This document shows positions 1 to 9,013 of a stretch of DNA of 33,590 nucleotides, in pieces (within the stretch, counting starts at the first letter, position 1; the number at the start of each line of letters is the position of its first letter). The notes under the pieces are model-generated. The model did not search any database, was not told where the DNA came from, and worked only from the letters and a program-made list of their open reading frames with translations. The DNA is from Clostridiales bacterium (lineage in GTDB: Bacteria; Bacillota; Clostridia; Oscillospirales; Acutalibacteraceae): positions 1 through 33,590 of the forward strand of contig JAAYUL010000014.1 in the NCBI GenBank assembly GCA_012517675.1, read 5' to 3'. The position numbers and the translations under genes were made by a program.

Positions 1-204
1 AAGAAAAAGACGGATTACAACGAATACGGCGGCGCGCCGCTGATGGGCTGCGCAAAACCTGTGTTCAAGGCGCACGGCAGCGCAAAGGCAAAGACCTTTT
101 ACAACGCGCTGCGGCTGACGAAATCCTATGTTTCGGGCAACGTGGTGGAGGAAATCGCACGGTCGGTGGCGGCATACAAGGCTTCCGCGAACATCCCGGA
201 ATAA
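1..204 (+). CDS. plsX: Phosphate acyltransferase PlsX, C-terminal part (5' end outside window)
   Basis: The open frame runs from base 1 to a TAA stop and gives 67 residues. The block EYGGAPLMG followed by KAHGSAKAKTFYNALR matches the C-terminal end of PlsX, which makes acyl-phosphate from acyl-ACP for phosphatidic acid synthesis at the membrane. Only the last fifth or so of the protein is visible, so the catalytic core cannot be checked. It is too short for the ORF track. It lies 62 nt upstream of rnc in the same direction. In many Firmicutes acpP sits between plsX (or fabD) and rnc; no such gene fits in this gap. Confidence 0.85.
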   Translation, partial: KKKTDYNEYGGAPLMGCAKPVFKAHGSAKAKTFYNALRLTKSYVSGNVVEEIARSVAAYKASANIPE

Positions 205-266
205 GAAGGCGGGACGGACCGGCGTTTTCAAATAAGCAGGGTACAACCGGATGGAGTGTGAACTGA

Positions 267-941
267 ATGACAGAACTGGAAGAAAAAATCGGACATCGCT
301 TTAATAATCAGGACTACCTGCAAACAGCCCTGACCCACTCATCCTATGCCAACGAAACAAAATGCCGCGGCGGCAGCAATGAGCGGCTTGAATTTCTGGG
401 GGACTCCGTTCTGGGGTTTGTGGTTGCCGATTATCTCTATAAAAATTTCCCCAACCTGCCCGAAGGGGAGCTTACCAAAAAGCGCGCGTCGCTCGTGTGC
501 GAAAAAGCCTGCTGCGGCTTTTCCAAACAGCTTGATCTTGGAAAATTCCTTCTTTTGAGCCATGGGGAGCAGAATTCCGGCGGCCGCACTCGCTCCTCCA
601 TTTTAGCGGACGCGTTTGAATCGGTCACGGCGGCCGTTTATCTGGACGGAGGTATGGAGGAAGCCCGCAGCTTTATCCTGCGCTTTGTCCTGCCGCTGAT
701 GAAAGAAGCCAAACCCAAGGCCTTTAAGGATTATAAAACGGCGCTTCAGGAAATCATTCAGAAGAATCCGGAAGAAATGCTGGAATACGTGCTGACCGGA
801 GAAAGCGGTCCCGACCACGACAAGCACTTTACGGTCGAGGTCCACCTGAACAGCAACGTCATCGGCAAAGGCGGCGGCCGCAGCAAAAAGGAAGCGGAGC
901 AGCAGGCCGCGCGCGAAGCCATGGAGCTGATGGGGTATTGA
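267..941 (+). CDS. rnc: Ribonuclease III
   Basis: Double-strand-specific endoribonuclease that processes rRNA precursors and structured mRNAs in the cytoplasm. The 224-residue product has the usual family length. The signature NERLEFLGDSVLGF lies near residues 38-51 and carries the metal-binding Glu and Asp; a second conserved acidic stretch, LADAFESVTAAVYLDGG, follows. A double-stranded RNA-binding domain occupies about residues 155-222, ending with GGGRSKKEAEQQAAREA. The ATG start has only a modest GGAG ribosome binding site about 10 nt upstream. The last 4 nt overlap the TTG start of the next gene, so the two are probably translationally coupled. The rnc-smc-ftsY order is common in Firmicutes. 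Confidence 0.95.
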   Translation: MTELEEKIGHRFNNQDYLQTALTHSSYANETKCRGGSNERLEFLGDSVLGFVVADYLYKNFPNLPEGELTKKRASLVCEKACCGFSKQLDLGKFLLLSHGEQNSGGRTRSSILADAFESVTAAVYLDGGMEEARSFILRFVLPLMKEAKPKAFKDYKTALQEIIQKNPEEMLEYVLTGESGPDHDKHFTVEVHLNSNVIGKGGGRSKKEAEQQAAREAMELMGY

Positions 942-1948
942 AGCACGCGAACGTGGCGCTGTTTGTCCCGCACAACGGCTGCCCTCATCAGTGCAGCTTC
1001 TGCAACCAGCGCAGCATTACGGGGCACACGGCGCAGCCCGTGCCGCAGGATGTGCTGCGGGCGGTTCGGGTAGCCAAGGCTTCCCTTGGGGAACGGACGA
1101 AACATGCGGAGATTGCTTTTTTCGGCGGCAGCTTCACCGCGCTTGACCGGGGCTATATGGTCTCTTTGCTGGAAGCCGCTTTTCCCTTTGTAAAGGACGG
1201 CACATTTTCCGGCATCCGCATTTCCACTCGGCCCGACGCGATCGACGAAGAGGTTCTCCTCCTGCTTCGCCGGTACGGCGTGACCGTGATCGAGCTCGGC
1301 GCGCAGAGTATGGACGACCGGGTGCTTGCGATGAATGAACGCGGGCACACGGCGGAACAGGTTGGAAAGGCGTCGAGCCTTATAAAGCAATATAACTTTA
1401 CACTTGGCCTCCAGATGATGACGGGCCTTTACGGCGACACGGCGGAAGGGGCGGTTCGGACCGCCCGGAAGATTGCAAACCTCCGCCCGGAAAACGTGCG
1501 GATTTATCCCACGCTGATTTTGCGCGGAACCGAGCTTGGCCGGAAATACACGGCCGGTGAGTTTCAAACGCTTTCCCTGGAGGAAACCGTTTCGCTCTGC
1601 GCTTCTCTGCTGGATTTTTTTGAATCGCGGCATATCAATGTCATCCGCCTGGGGCTTCACGGCTCGCCCGAGCTGGAACAGAATTTGCTTTCGGGGCCGT
1701 GGCACCCGGCTTTCCGCCAGCTGTGTGAAAGCCGCAGAATGCTGGAACGGATGAAAGCCCGCCTGCAAGGCGGTCATGTACCGCACGGGGACGCTGCGGT
1801 TTTGGTTAACCCCAAAAATATTTCCACGGCAATCGGCCAGAAAAAAGAAAATATACGGCTGCTGGAGCAGATCGGCTATCGGGTCAGAATACTGCCGGAC
1901 GCCTCTGTTCCGGAGGGCGGCTTTACAATATACGGTTTGAAGGAGTGA
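938..1948 (+). CDS. Elp3-like radical SAM protein
   Basis: A 336-residue radical SAM enzyme. The cluster-binding motif is CPHQCSFC near residues 15-22, immediately after NVALFVPHNG, and is followed by FFGGSFTALD and later by STRPDAI and ELGAQS, the layout of the Elp3/HemN-like branch. It should bind a 4Fe-4S cluster and cleave S-adenosylmethionine; the substrate is unknown. There is no GNAT acetyltransferase domain as in true Elp3, so it is a stand-alone radical SAM core with a short C-terminal extension. It starts at TTG inside the rnc stop region and ends 4 nt before smc. This gene is often found between rnc and smc in Clostridia, which suggests an RNA- or translation-linked role, but that is inference. 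Confidence 0.85.
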   Translation: MKHANVALFVPHNGCPHQCSFCNQRSITGHTAQPVPQDVLRAVRVAKASLGERTKHAEIAFFGGSFTALDRGYMVSLLEAAFPFVKDGTFSGIRISTRPDAIDEEVLLLLRRYGVTVIELGAQSMDDRVLAMNERGHTAEQVGKASSLIKQYNFTLGLQMMTGLYGDTAEGAVRTARKIANLRPENVRIYPTLILRGTELGRKYTAGEFQTLSLEETVSLCASLLDFFESRHINVIRLGLHGSPELEQNLLSGPWHPAFRQLCESRRMLERMKARLQGGHVPHGDAAVLVNPKNISTAIGQKKENIRLLEQIGYRVRILPDASVPEGGFTIYGLKE

Positions 1949-1952
1949 GACG

Positions 1953-4900
1953 GTGCGGTTAAAATCATTGGAAATCCAGGGTTTTAAAACGTTTCCCGAC
2001 AAAACAACTCTTACTTTTGACGACGGGATCACCGCGGTGGTCTGCCCGAACGGAAGCGGAAAGAGCAATATCAGCGACGCGGTCCGCTGGGTGTTGGGGG
2101 AGCAGTCTGTCAAAACGCTGCGCTGCACCAAAATGGAGGACGTGATCTTCAACGGGACGCCGACCAGAAAAGCAAAAGGCTTTGCGGAGGTCACGCTGAA
2201 CATCGACAATTCCGACCGGAGCCTCCCGTTTGAAAACGATATGGTTTCCATCACCCGCCGGTACTACCGTTCGGGTGACAGCGAATACCTCATCAATAAG
2301 GCGTCCGTCCGGCTGAAGGACATCAACGAGCTTTTTATGGACACCGGCCTTGGCCGCGACGGCTACTCCATCATCGGGCAGGGCAAAATCGACAGTATCG
2401 TCGCCGCCCGCTCCGAGGACCGAAGGGAGATTTTTGAGGAAGCCGCGGGCATTTCCCGCTTCCGCTACCGGAAAGAGGAATCGGAGCGCCGGCTCCGTCA
2501 GGCGGAGGAAAACCTGCTCCGCCTCCGCGACATCCTTTCCGAACTCGAAGACCGTGTAGGCCCGCTGAAGGAGCAGGCGGAAAAAGCGGAGCGCTACCTG
2601 GAATATGCCGGGGAAAAACGCACGCTGGAAATCGGGCTGTGGCTCAATACCCTTGACCGGTCCGGACAAACCCTGAGGGAACACGACGATAAGATTTTGA
2701 TCGCAGCAAACCAGCACGAGGCGGTCGAAGAGCAGCTGCGCGACATCGACGCGCGGATCGAGCAGAATTTCAGCAGCGCGAACGCCTGCGCCGCGCAGGC
2801 GGACGAAATCCGGCGGCAGGCCGCCCTGCTGGAAGAAAGCGCGGGGAAAAAAGAAGGCGAAGCCTCCGTATTTCAAAACGATATTCTGCATAATACGGAA
2901 ACTGTCGCGCGAATCCGGCGGGAAATTGAACAGAGCAGCCTTTCGGAACAGGACATGGACCGGGAGATCGCGGAAAAGAACGCGAAGATTGAAGAGAAGC
3001 AATCGTACATAGAGAAAAAGAACGGGGAAGCGTCCGCGTGCGCCGCCCGCATGGAACAGCTCCGGCGGGGCATGAGCGAGACGGACGCGCGGATCGACGG
3101 ACTCAACCGGAAGATTTCGGAGCTTGGAACGGAAGCGACGCGGGAAAAGATGACCGAAATGACGTCGTCGTCTTCCGTCGCCGAAATCGACCTTCGCCTT
3201 GCCGCCGTGGAGGAAAACATCGGCGCCAAGCAAAAGCAGGTTCTCGACCTGCAAAAGGCCGCGGCGGATTACGCCGCGATGGCGGCGGACGCCGAAGACC
3301 GCGTGCAGGCGCTGACAAATGCGGTGCGCGGGTACGAAATGCGGCTTGGAGCGCGCAGGCAGCGCGTGGAAGCCGCAAAACAGCAGAGCGACAAGCTGAA
3401 TCTGGACGCGCGGGAGCAGGCGCGCCGCGCCCGTTTGCTGGAAGAGCTGGAACGCAACCTGGAAGGTTTTTCCCAGAGCGTAAAAACCGTGATGAAGGAA
3501 TCCGGAAGAGGAATGCTCGGCGGAATCCACGGCCCGGTTTCCCGGCTGATTCATGTTCCCGCCCGCTATTCCGTGGCGGTGGAAACGGCGCTGGGCGCTT
3601 CCATGCAGAATATCGTCGTCGGCGACGAAACGGACGCCAAGCGCGCGATCGCGCTGTTGAAGCAGCGCAATTCGGGCCGGGCGACCTTTCTCCCGCTTTC
3701 CACCATACGGGGCGGTGTTCTGCAGGAGCCGGGGCTGGAGGACTGCCCCGGCTTTCTCGGCATTGCCGGCCGCCTCTGCACCTGCGACGAAACCTACACC
3801 GGCATCCTGCATTCCCTGCTGGGGCGCATCGCCGTGGCGGAGGATCTCGACAGCGCCGTTGCCATTGCGAGAAAATATCATTACCGGTTCCGTATCGTCA
3901 CGCTCGACGGCCAGGTGGTCAACGCCGGCGGATCGCTGACAGGCGGTTCTCTCGCGAAAAACTCGGGTCTGCTCAGCCGCGCGGCCGAAATTGAAAAGCT
4001 GAAAGCGGAAGCGGAGGACCTGCGCAAAAAAGCGGAGCAGGCGGACGCGGCGCTCAGGGCGGCGGCGGAGGAAGCTTCCGCCGCCGAGGCGTCGCTGACC
4101 GCTTCGAAGGGCGAGCTTGCCACGGCGCAGGAAGAGCGCTTTAAAATCGAGACCGAACAGAAACGCACCGCGGCGGATCTGGAAACCGTGCAAAGGGACG
4201 CGCGGTCGCTTGCCGCGGAAAAACAGGCCGCCGCCGACCGGCTGGGCAGCCTGAAACAGGCCTGCGCCCAGGCGAAGGAAAGAGCCCGCAGCCTGTCGGA
4301 GCAGATTATTTCGCTTCAGGCTCAGCTCAATACCTTTTCGGGCGACCGCGGGGAGCAGAGCAAAAAGAGCGCGGCCCTGACGGAAACCATGCAGGAAATC
4401 CGCATCGAATGCCTGACCGCGCAGAAGGATATGGAATCCCTGCGCGCTTCCATATCGGATATTGAGCGCCGGAAGCTCGACCACGCCGGCAGGACGGAGG
4501 CCCTGCTGGCCGAAATCCGATCGATCGAGCAAAGCAGCGGGGAGCTGGACCGGAAGGTGCGGCAGCTTCGGGAGGAAGCGCAAAAGCTTCGGGAAACCGC
4601 CGGACAGTCGGCGGAAAAGATTGAAGCATGCAACGCGAAACGGATGGATCTGGAGCGCCTGTCCACCGAGCTGCGCGCGAAAGAACGCGAAAAATCGGCG
4701 GAAAAGGAGACCATCGGCCATGACCTGGCGCGTCTGGAAGAGCGAAAGGCCAATTTGCAGAAGGAATACGATGAAATTATCAGCCGCCTGTGGGAAGAAT
4801 ATGAGTTGACCCGCAGGGAGGCCGAGGAAATCGGAACAAAAATCGAAAACCCGGACAAAGCGCAAAAGCGGCTCAACGAGCTGAAAGGAAAAATCAAAAA

Positions 4901-5531
4901 TCTCGGCACGGTCAACGTGGCCGCGGTGGAGGAATACAAGGAAGTATCGGCGCGTTATGAATTTTTGAGCGCGCAGATCGCGGACGTGGAAAGCAGCCGC
5001 GACGAGCTGAACCGGCTCATCGGCAGCCTGACGAAGCAGATGAAGGAGCTGTTCCTCACCCGTTTTCAGCAGATCGACGAGTATTTTCAGCAGACCTTCC
5101 GCGAGCTGTTCGGCGGGGGAACCGCGCGGCTCGCGCTGAGCGCGCCGGACGACGTTCTGAATTCCGGAATCGAAATCGCCGTTCAGCCGCCCGGAAAAAT
5201 CGTGGCGCATCTGGAATCCCTTTCCGGCGGTGAAAAGGCGCTGGTTGCCATTGCCCTGTATTTTTCCATTATGAAGGTGAACCCGCCGCCGTTCTGTGTT
5301 CTGGATGAGATTGAAGCCGCTCTGGACGACGTGAATGTCGGCCGCTTTGCGTCATACCTGCGCCGCATGAACCAAAAGACGCAGTTTATTGTGATTACGC
5401 ACCGCCGCGGCAGCATGGAAGAGGCGGACGTTCTGTACGGCGTCACTATGCAGGACGAGGGCGTTTCCAAGCTGCTGGAGCTCCGCATTACGGAGCTGGA
5501 AACGGCGCTTGGAATGAAGGAACAATCCTGA
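1953..5531 (+). CDS. smc: Chromosome segregation/condensation ATPase SMC
   Basis: The 1192-residue product has the full SMC layout. The N-terminal ATPase half has the Walker A motif PNGSGKSN near residues 32-39. It is followed by a long coiled coil to about residue 500 and a hinge near 510-660, including GMLGGIHGPVSRLI and ending in GGSLTGGS. A second coiled coil leads to the C-terminal half with the ABC signature LSGGEKAL and the Walker B motif FCVLDEIEAALDD. With ScpA and ScpB (not in this window) it forms the bacterial condensin that loads near parS sites and compacts and separates origins. The start is GTG, 4 nt after the upstream stop. The gene is strongly GC-rich, which explains the very long antisense ORFs over it. 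Confidence 0.97.
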   Translation: MRLKSLEIQGFKTFPDKTTLTFDDGITAVVCPNGSGKSNISDAVRWVLGEQSVKTLRCTKMEDVIFNGTPTRKAKGFAEVTLNIDNSDRSLPFENDMVSITRRYYRSGDSEYLINKASVRLKDINELFMDTGLGRDGYSIIGQGKIDSIVAARSEDRREIFEEAAGISRFRYRKEESERRLRQAEENLLRLRDILSELEDRVGPLKEQAEKAERYLEYAGEKRTLEIGLWLNTLDRSGQTLREHDDKILIAANQHEAVEEQLRDIDARIEQNFSSANACAAQADEIRRQAALLEESAGKKEGEASVFQNDILHNTETVARIRREIEQSSLSEQDMDREIAEKNAKIEEKQSYIEKKNGEASACAARMEQLRRGMSETDARIDGLNRKISELGTEATREKMTEMTSSSSVAEIDLRLAAVEENIGAKQKQVLDLQKAAADYAAMAADAEDRVQALTNAVRGYEMRLGARRQRVEAAKQQSDKLNLDAREQARRARLLEELERNLEGFSQSVKTVMKESGRGMLGGIHGPVSRLIHVPARYSVAVETALGASMQNIVVGDETDAKRAIALLKQRNSGRATFLPLSTIRGGVLQEPGLEDCPGFLGIAGRLCTCDETYTGILHSLLGRIAVAEDLDSAVAIARKYHYRFRIVTLDGQVVNAGGSLTGGSLAKNSGLLSRAAEIEKLKAEAEDLRKKAEQADAALRAAAEEASAAEASLTASKGELATAQEERFKIETEQKRTAADLETVQRDARSLAAEKQAAADRLGSLKQACAQAKERARSLSEQIISLQAQLNTFSGDRGEQSKKSAALTETMQEIRIECLTAQKDMESLRASISDIERRKLDHAGRTEALLAEIRSIEQSSGELDRKVRQLREEAQKLRETAGQSAEKIEACNAKRMDLERLSTELRAKEREKSAEKETIGHDLARLEERKANLQKEYDEIISRLWEEYELTRREAEEIGTKIENPDKAQKRLNELKGKIKNLGTVNVAAVEEYKEVSARYEFLSAQIADVESSRDELNRLIGSLTKQMKELFLTRFQQIDEYFQQTFRELFGGGTARLALSAPDDVLNSGIEIAVQPPGKIVAHLESLSGGEKALVAIALYFSIMKVNPPPFCVLDEIEAALDDVNVGRFASYLRRMNQKTQFIVITHRRGSMEEADVLYGVTMQDEGVSKLLELRITELETALGMKEQS

Positions 5532-5620
5532 GGAACCGCGGATGGATTCCGGCGACCCTCTGAATCAGAGCGTCGTCAATTCAATCGGCGCTTCCCGAAA
5601 GCTGAAAGGAGCGCGGCAAA

Positions 5621-6526
5621 ATGGGCTTTTTTGATAAAATCAAGGAAGGCTTGAAAAAAACAAGGGAGAGCATGAGCAAATCGGTGGAATCCATGCTCCA
5701 TTCCTTTACCAAAATCGACGAATCCCTGTTTGAAGAGCTGGAAGAGCTGCTTGTCATGGGGGATGTCGGCGTGCACACCGCGGGCAGAATCTGCGACGAG
5801 CTCCGCAGGAAAGTAAAGGAACAGGGCGTGACCGACCCGGAAAAAATCATGCAGATGCTCCGTGAGATCGTGGCGGACATGCTGCGCGGCGGAGAGGAGC
5901 TCCACCTTGGAACAAAACCGTCCATGGTGCTCGTCATCGGGGTGAACGGCGTCGGAAAAACCACCACCATCGGGAAAATCGCGTCCCGGCTCCGGGACGA
6001 GGGAAAAAAGGTCGTTCTGGGCGCGGCGGATACCTTCCGCGCGGCCGCCATTGAGCAGCTTGAGGTTTGGGCACAGCGCTCCGGGGCGGAGCTGGTCAAG
6101 CAGTCGCAGGGCAGCGACCCCGCCGCCGTTGTGTTCGACGCCATTTCCGCGGCGAAGGCAAGGAACGCGGACGTGGTCATCTGCGACACGGCGGGCCGCC
6201 TTCACAACAAAAAGCACCTGATGGACGAGCTTTCCAAAATCAGCCGGGTAATCGACCGGGAGCTGCCGGGGGCGGACCGGGAGGTCCTTTTGGTGCTCGA
6301 CGCGACCACAGGGCAGAACGCGGTGAACCAGGCGCGGGAATTCAAAAATGCGGCCGGCATCACCGGGATCGTCCTGACCAAGCTGGACGGGACCGCTCGC
6401 GGCGGCGTGGTGCTTGCCATCCGGGAAGAGCTTGACCTTCCGGTCAAATTCATCGGCGTGGGGGAGCAGGTGGACGATCTCCAGCCCTTTGACGCCGACC
6501 AGTTTGCGGAAGCACTATTTTCATAA
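5621..6526 (+). CDS. ftsY: Signal recognition particle receptor FtsY
   Basis: SRP-type GTPase that receives ribosome-nascent chain complexes from Ffh/4.5S RNA at the membrane. The 301-residue protein has the helical N domain (about 1-85) and the G domain with GVNGVGKTTT (P-loop), DTFRAAAIEQL (insertion box), DTAGR and TKLDGTARGG. The long acidic A domain found in E. coli FtsY is absent, as is usual in Firmicutes; the basic amphipathic N-terminus (MGFFDKIKEGLKKT) probably provides lipid contact. A GAAAGGAG ribosome binding site lies about 9 nt before the ATG. The 89-nt gap after smc is the largest up to this point in the run but contains no terminator that I can see. Confidence 0.96.
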   Translation: MGFFDKIKEGLKKTRESMSKSVESMLHSFTKIDESLFEELEELLVMGDVGVHTAGRICDELRRKVKEQGVTDPEKIMQMLREIVADMLRGGEELHLGTKPSMVLVIGVNGVGKTTTIGKIASRLRDEGKKVVLGAADTFRAAAIEQLEVWAQRSGAELVKQSQGSDPAAVVFDAISAAKARNADVVICDTAGRLHNKKHLMDELSKISRVIDRELPGADREVLLVLDATTGQNAVNQAREFKNAAGITGIVLTKLDGTARGGVVLAIREELDLPVKFIGVGEQVDDLQPFDADQFAEALFS

Positions 6527-6543
6527 TAAAACAGAGGAAAATG

Positions 6544-7140
6544 ATGACGACATTTGTAATCGCAACCCATAATCGGAATAAAGTAAAAGAATTCGGGCGA
6601 ATCCTTGCCCCGCTGAACATCGAGGGAAAAACCATGCCGCTCGGCGAAGTGGAGGAGACGGGGACGACCTTTGCGGAAAACGCTTTTTTGAAGGCGGACG
6701 CCGCCTGCAGGCAGACGGGAATGCCCGCCGTCGCAGACGATTCCGGCCTGATGGTCGAAGCGCTGAACGGCGCGCCGGGCGTTTATTCCGCCCGCTACGC
6801 CGGGGAAAACGCCACCGACGCGGACCGGATCAAAAAGCTGCTTTCCAACCTGAAGGACGTGCCGGAAGAAAAGCGCGCCGCCAAATTCGTGTGCGCGATC
6901 TGCTGTGTGTTTCCGGACGGAAAACGGATCGAGGCGCAGGGCGAATGTCACGGCACCATCGCGTTTGCTCCGCGCGGGAACGGCGGCTTCGGCTACGACC
7001 CGGTTTTTCTGTTGGACGGAAAAACGTTCGGGGAGCTGGACCCGCGGGAAAAAGACCGCGTCAGCCACCGCGGCCGCGCGCTCGCGCTGTTTGCGGAAAA
7101 GCTTCACAAAGAAAAGGAGAATGACCATGCTGACAAGTAA
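6544..7140 (+). CDS. rdgB: XTP/dITP pyrophosphatase (RdgB/HAM1 family)
   Basis: House-cleaning nucleotide pyrophosphatase that removes XTP, dITP and similar deaminated purine nucleotides. The N-terminus MTTFVIATHNRNKVKEF and the later ADDSGLMVEALNGAPGVYSARYAG and SHRGRAL blocks are the family's substrate-binding and metal-binding signatures. Two ATG codons are adjacent (6541 and 6544). The AGAGG site ends 3 nt before the first and 6 nt before the second, so the second is chosen; the product is then 198 residues, a normal length. It sits 14 nt after ftsY, and its 3' end overlaps the next gene. Confidence 0.94.
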   Translation: MTTFVIATHNRNKVKEFGRILAPLNIEGKTMPLGEVEETGTTFAENAFLKADAACRQTGMPAVADDSGLMVEALNGAPGVYSARYAGENATDADRIKKLLSNLKDVPEEKRAAKFVCAICCVFPDGKRIEAQGECHGTIAFAPRGNGGFGYDPVFLLDGKTFGELDPREKDRVSHRGRALALFAEKLHKEKENDHADK

Positions 7141-7432
7141 ACAGCGCGCATATCTTCGCTCCCTTGCGAACGATATGGACACCATCCTGATGGTGGGCAA
7201 GGGCGGAATCGGCGACGATGTGATCAAACAGGCGGACGACGCCCTCGCGGCGCGTGAAATCATAAAGGCCAAGGTGCTTGAAACCGCCCCGCTTTCCGTA
7301 AGGGAAACCGCGGAGCAGGTGGCCTTGCGCACTTCTTCCGAGGTGGTGCAGGTAATCGGCTCCAAGTTCGTCCTGTACCGGAAAAACCCGAAGGAACCGA
7401 AAATTACTCTTCCCAAAGAGCCGAAAAAGTAA
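7127..7432 (+). CDS. yhbY: YhbY-type CRM-domain RNA-binding protein
   Basis: A 101-residue single-domain CRM protein of the YhbY/YqeI family, which associates with large ribosomal subunit precursors. The first block (KQRAYLRSLAN) and VGKGGIGDDVIKQADDAL match the family, including the conserved GKGG-type loop; the end is lysine- and proline-rich. The ORF track extends the frame to 6905, but that part is a shadow of rdgB. Of two in-frame ATGs (7121, 7127), the second lies about 7 nt after AAGGAGA, while the first almost touches it, so 7127 is chosen. The gene overlaps the end of rdgB by 14 nt. Confidence 0.9.
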   Translation: MLTSKQRAYLRSLANDMDTILMVGKGGIGDDVIKQADDALAAREIIKAKVLETAPLSVRETAEQVALRTSSEVVQVIGSKFVLYRKNPKEPKITLPKEPKK

Positions 7433-7463
7433 TATGATAGATGTTAAATAAAAGGACAGGGCA

Positions 7464-8072
7464 ATGAGGAAAACAGGGGTTTACGGCGGCACGTTCAATC
7501 CGATCCACAACGGGCATATCCATCTGGCAAAGCAGTTTGCGCAGCAGCTCGGCCTTGACCGCGTGCTGCTGATCCCGGCCTTTGTCCCGCCGCACAAATT
7601 CGCGCCGGACCTGGCGCCCGCCGAGCACCGGCTCGCCATGTGCAGGCTCGCGTCGCCGGGCACCCTGCTGGAGGTCAGCGACATGGAAATCCGCCGCAAA
7701 GGGGCCAGCTACACCTGCGAAACGCTGCGGGAGCTGAAAAAGCGGAACCCGGAGGACGAGCTTTATCTTCTGATGGGCGAGGATATGTTCCTTACCGTGC
7801 AGGACTGGTGCCACCCGGAGGTGCTCTATTCCCTTTCCGTGCTCTGTGCCGCGCCGCGCAGCGGCGACGGAACGGCCCGCATTCTGGAACAGGTGAACAG
7901 GCTGGAGCGGGCCGGCGCGAAAACCGCCGTCTGCAATATTCAATATCTTCCCGTCTCCTCCACCATGGTGCGCGGCGCCGTGAAAAAAGGGGAGAGCATC
8001 GCGGGGATGGTTCCGGCGGCTGTTGCGGAATATATCCGGGAAAATCAATTGTATTTGGGGTGTGGAAAATGA
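7464..8072 (+). CDS. nadD: Nicotinate-mononucleotide adenylyltransferase
   Basis: Transfers AMP from ATP to nicotinate mononucleotide, giving deamido-NAD in NAD synthesis. The 202-residue protein begins with the nucleotidyltransferase signature GVYGGTFNPIHNGHIHLA, which contains the HxGH ATP-binding motif, and has PVSSTMVRG, the ISSTxxR-type motif, near the C-terminus. The start is ATG after an AAAGGACAGG site. The stop overlaps the ATG of yqeK by 4 nt. The order yhbY-nadD-yqeK-rsfS is the standard Firmicutes arrangement and supports each call. Confidence 0.95.
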   Translation: MRKTGVYGGTFNPIHNGHIHLAKQFAQQLGLDRVLLIPAFVPPHKFAPDLAPAEHRLAMCRLASPGTLLEVSDMEIRRKGASYTCETLRELKKRNPEDELYLLMGEDMFLTVQDWCHPEVLYSLSVLCAAPRSGDGTARILEQVNRLERAGAKTAVCNIQYLPVSSTMVRGAVKKGESIAGMVPAAVAEYIRENQLYLGCGK

Positions 8073-8644
8073 AAACCGTGGAAGAATATAAAAAAATCAT
8101 CCGTCCTTTTTTGGGGGACAAACGATATGAGCATTCCGTCTGCGTGTGCAAATCGGCCGGCGCGCTTGCCAAAAAATACGGCGCGGACGTTCATAAGGCC
8201 GAAATAGCGGGAATTCTGCACGACATTATGAAGGATGTGCCGCCGGAGGAGCAGCTGAAAATGATGACGCGGTACGACATCGTTTTAAGCGATGTGGAGC
8301 GAAGCGCGCAGAAGCTTTGGCACGCCATGCTCGGCGCGGCGTATCTGGAAAACGAGCTTCAGATTACCGACCGCGACATTTTAAACGCGGTGCGCTACCA
8401 CACCACCGCGCGGGAGAACATGACGCTGCTGGAAAAAGTGCTGTTCATCGCGGATTTTATTTCCGACGACCGCGACTATCCCGGCGTGGAAAAAATGCGC
8501 CGCGCCGCGCAGATCAGCCTGGAGGAAGCGATGGTGGAGGGAATCACGTTCAATATTCTCGACCTCGCGGGATGCTATCGGCCCATCCATCCGGATACGA
8601 TATCGGCATATAACCAGATTATTCTGAAATATAAACAAAATTAA
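8069..8644 (+). CDS. yqeK: HD-domain hydrolase YqeK (probable symmetrical Ap4A hydrolase)
   Basis: A 191-residue HD-superfamily protein. The metal ligands are visible as H in YEHSVCVCKSAG, the HD pair in GILHDIMKD, an H in LWHAMLGA and another in RYHTTA, followed by a D in FIADFISDDRD. Members of this family in Gram-positive bacteria hydrolyse diadenosine tetraphosphate to ADP. The ORF track lists the frame from 7640, but the first part is a nadD shadow; the real ATG overlaps the nadD stop as ATGA. Neighbours nadD and rsfS are the usual ones. Confidence 0.92.
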   Translation: MKTVEEYKKIIRPFLGDKRYEHSVCVCKSAGALAKKYGADVHKAEIAGILHDIMKDVPPEEQLKMMTRYDIVLSDVERSAQKLWHAMLGAAYLENELQITDRDILNAVRYHTTARENMTLLEKVLFIADFISDDRDYPGVEKMRRAAQISLEEAMVEGITFNILDLAGCYRPIHPDTISAYNQIILKYKQN

Positions 8645-8662
8645 AAGGAAAGGTTGGATAGA

Positions 8663-9013
8663 ATGACGTCGCTTGAATTGGCCAAAGAGGCAGCAAAATT
8701 TTTGGAGAATAAAAAAGCGCTGGATTTGAAGCTGATCGGCATTCAGGATATTTCCGTCATCGCGGATTATTTTATTCTGGCAACAGGCACCAGCAACACC
8801 CATGTAAAGGCTCTTGCGGACGAAGTGGAGTTCCAGCTCAAACAGCAGGGCGTCGCGCCCGGCCACGTGGAGGGATACCGTTCCAATTCATGGGTCCTTC
8901 TCGATTACGGCAGCGTAATCGTTCACATTTTTACGGCGGAGGCGCGCCAGTTTTACGATCTTGACCGGCTTTGGCAGGACGGCGAAATCCTCCCCCTGCC
9001 GCAGGCGGAATGA
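8663..9013 (+). CDS. rsfS: Ribosomal silencing factor RsfS
   Basis: Binds ribosomal protein uL14 and blocks joining of the 50S and 30S subunits, lowering translation in starved cells. The 116-residue product carries the family core: IADYFILATGTSNTHVKALAD, then GVAPGHVEG and SWVLLDYGSVIVHIF, ending shortly after the EARQFYDLDRLW block. The ORF track starts at a TTG (8654) that directly abuts the AAAGGAAAGG site; the in-frame ATG at 8663 lies 9 nt after it and is the better start. It is the last short gene before leuS. Confidence 0.93.
   Translation: MTSLELAKEAAKFLENKKALDLKLIGIQDISVIADYFILATGTSNTHVKALADEVEFQLKQQGVAPGHVEGYRSNSWVLLDYGSVIVHIFTAEARQFYDLDRLWQDGEILPLPQAE

Noticed and set aside
1965-5210. 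1081-codon open frame antisense to smc
   Set aside because: It mirrors the GC-rich codon pattern of smc, has no ribosome binding site or recognisable domain, and has Arg/Phe/Leu-rich shadow composition.
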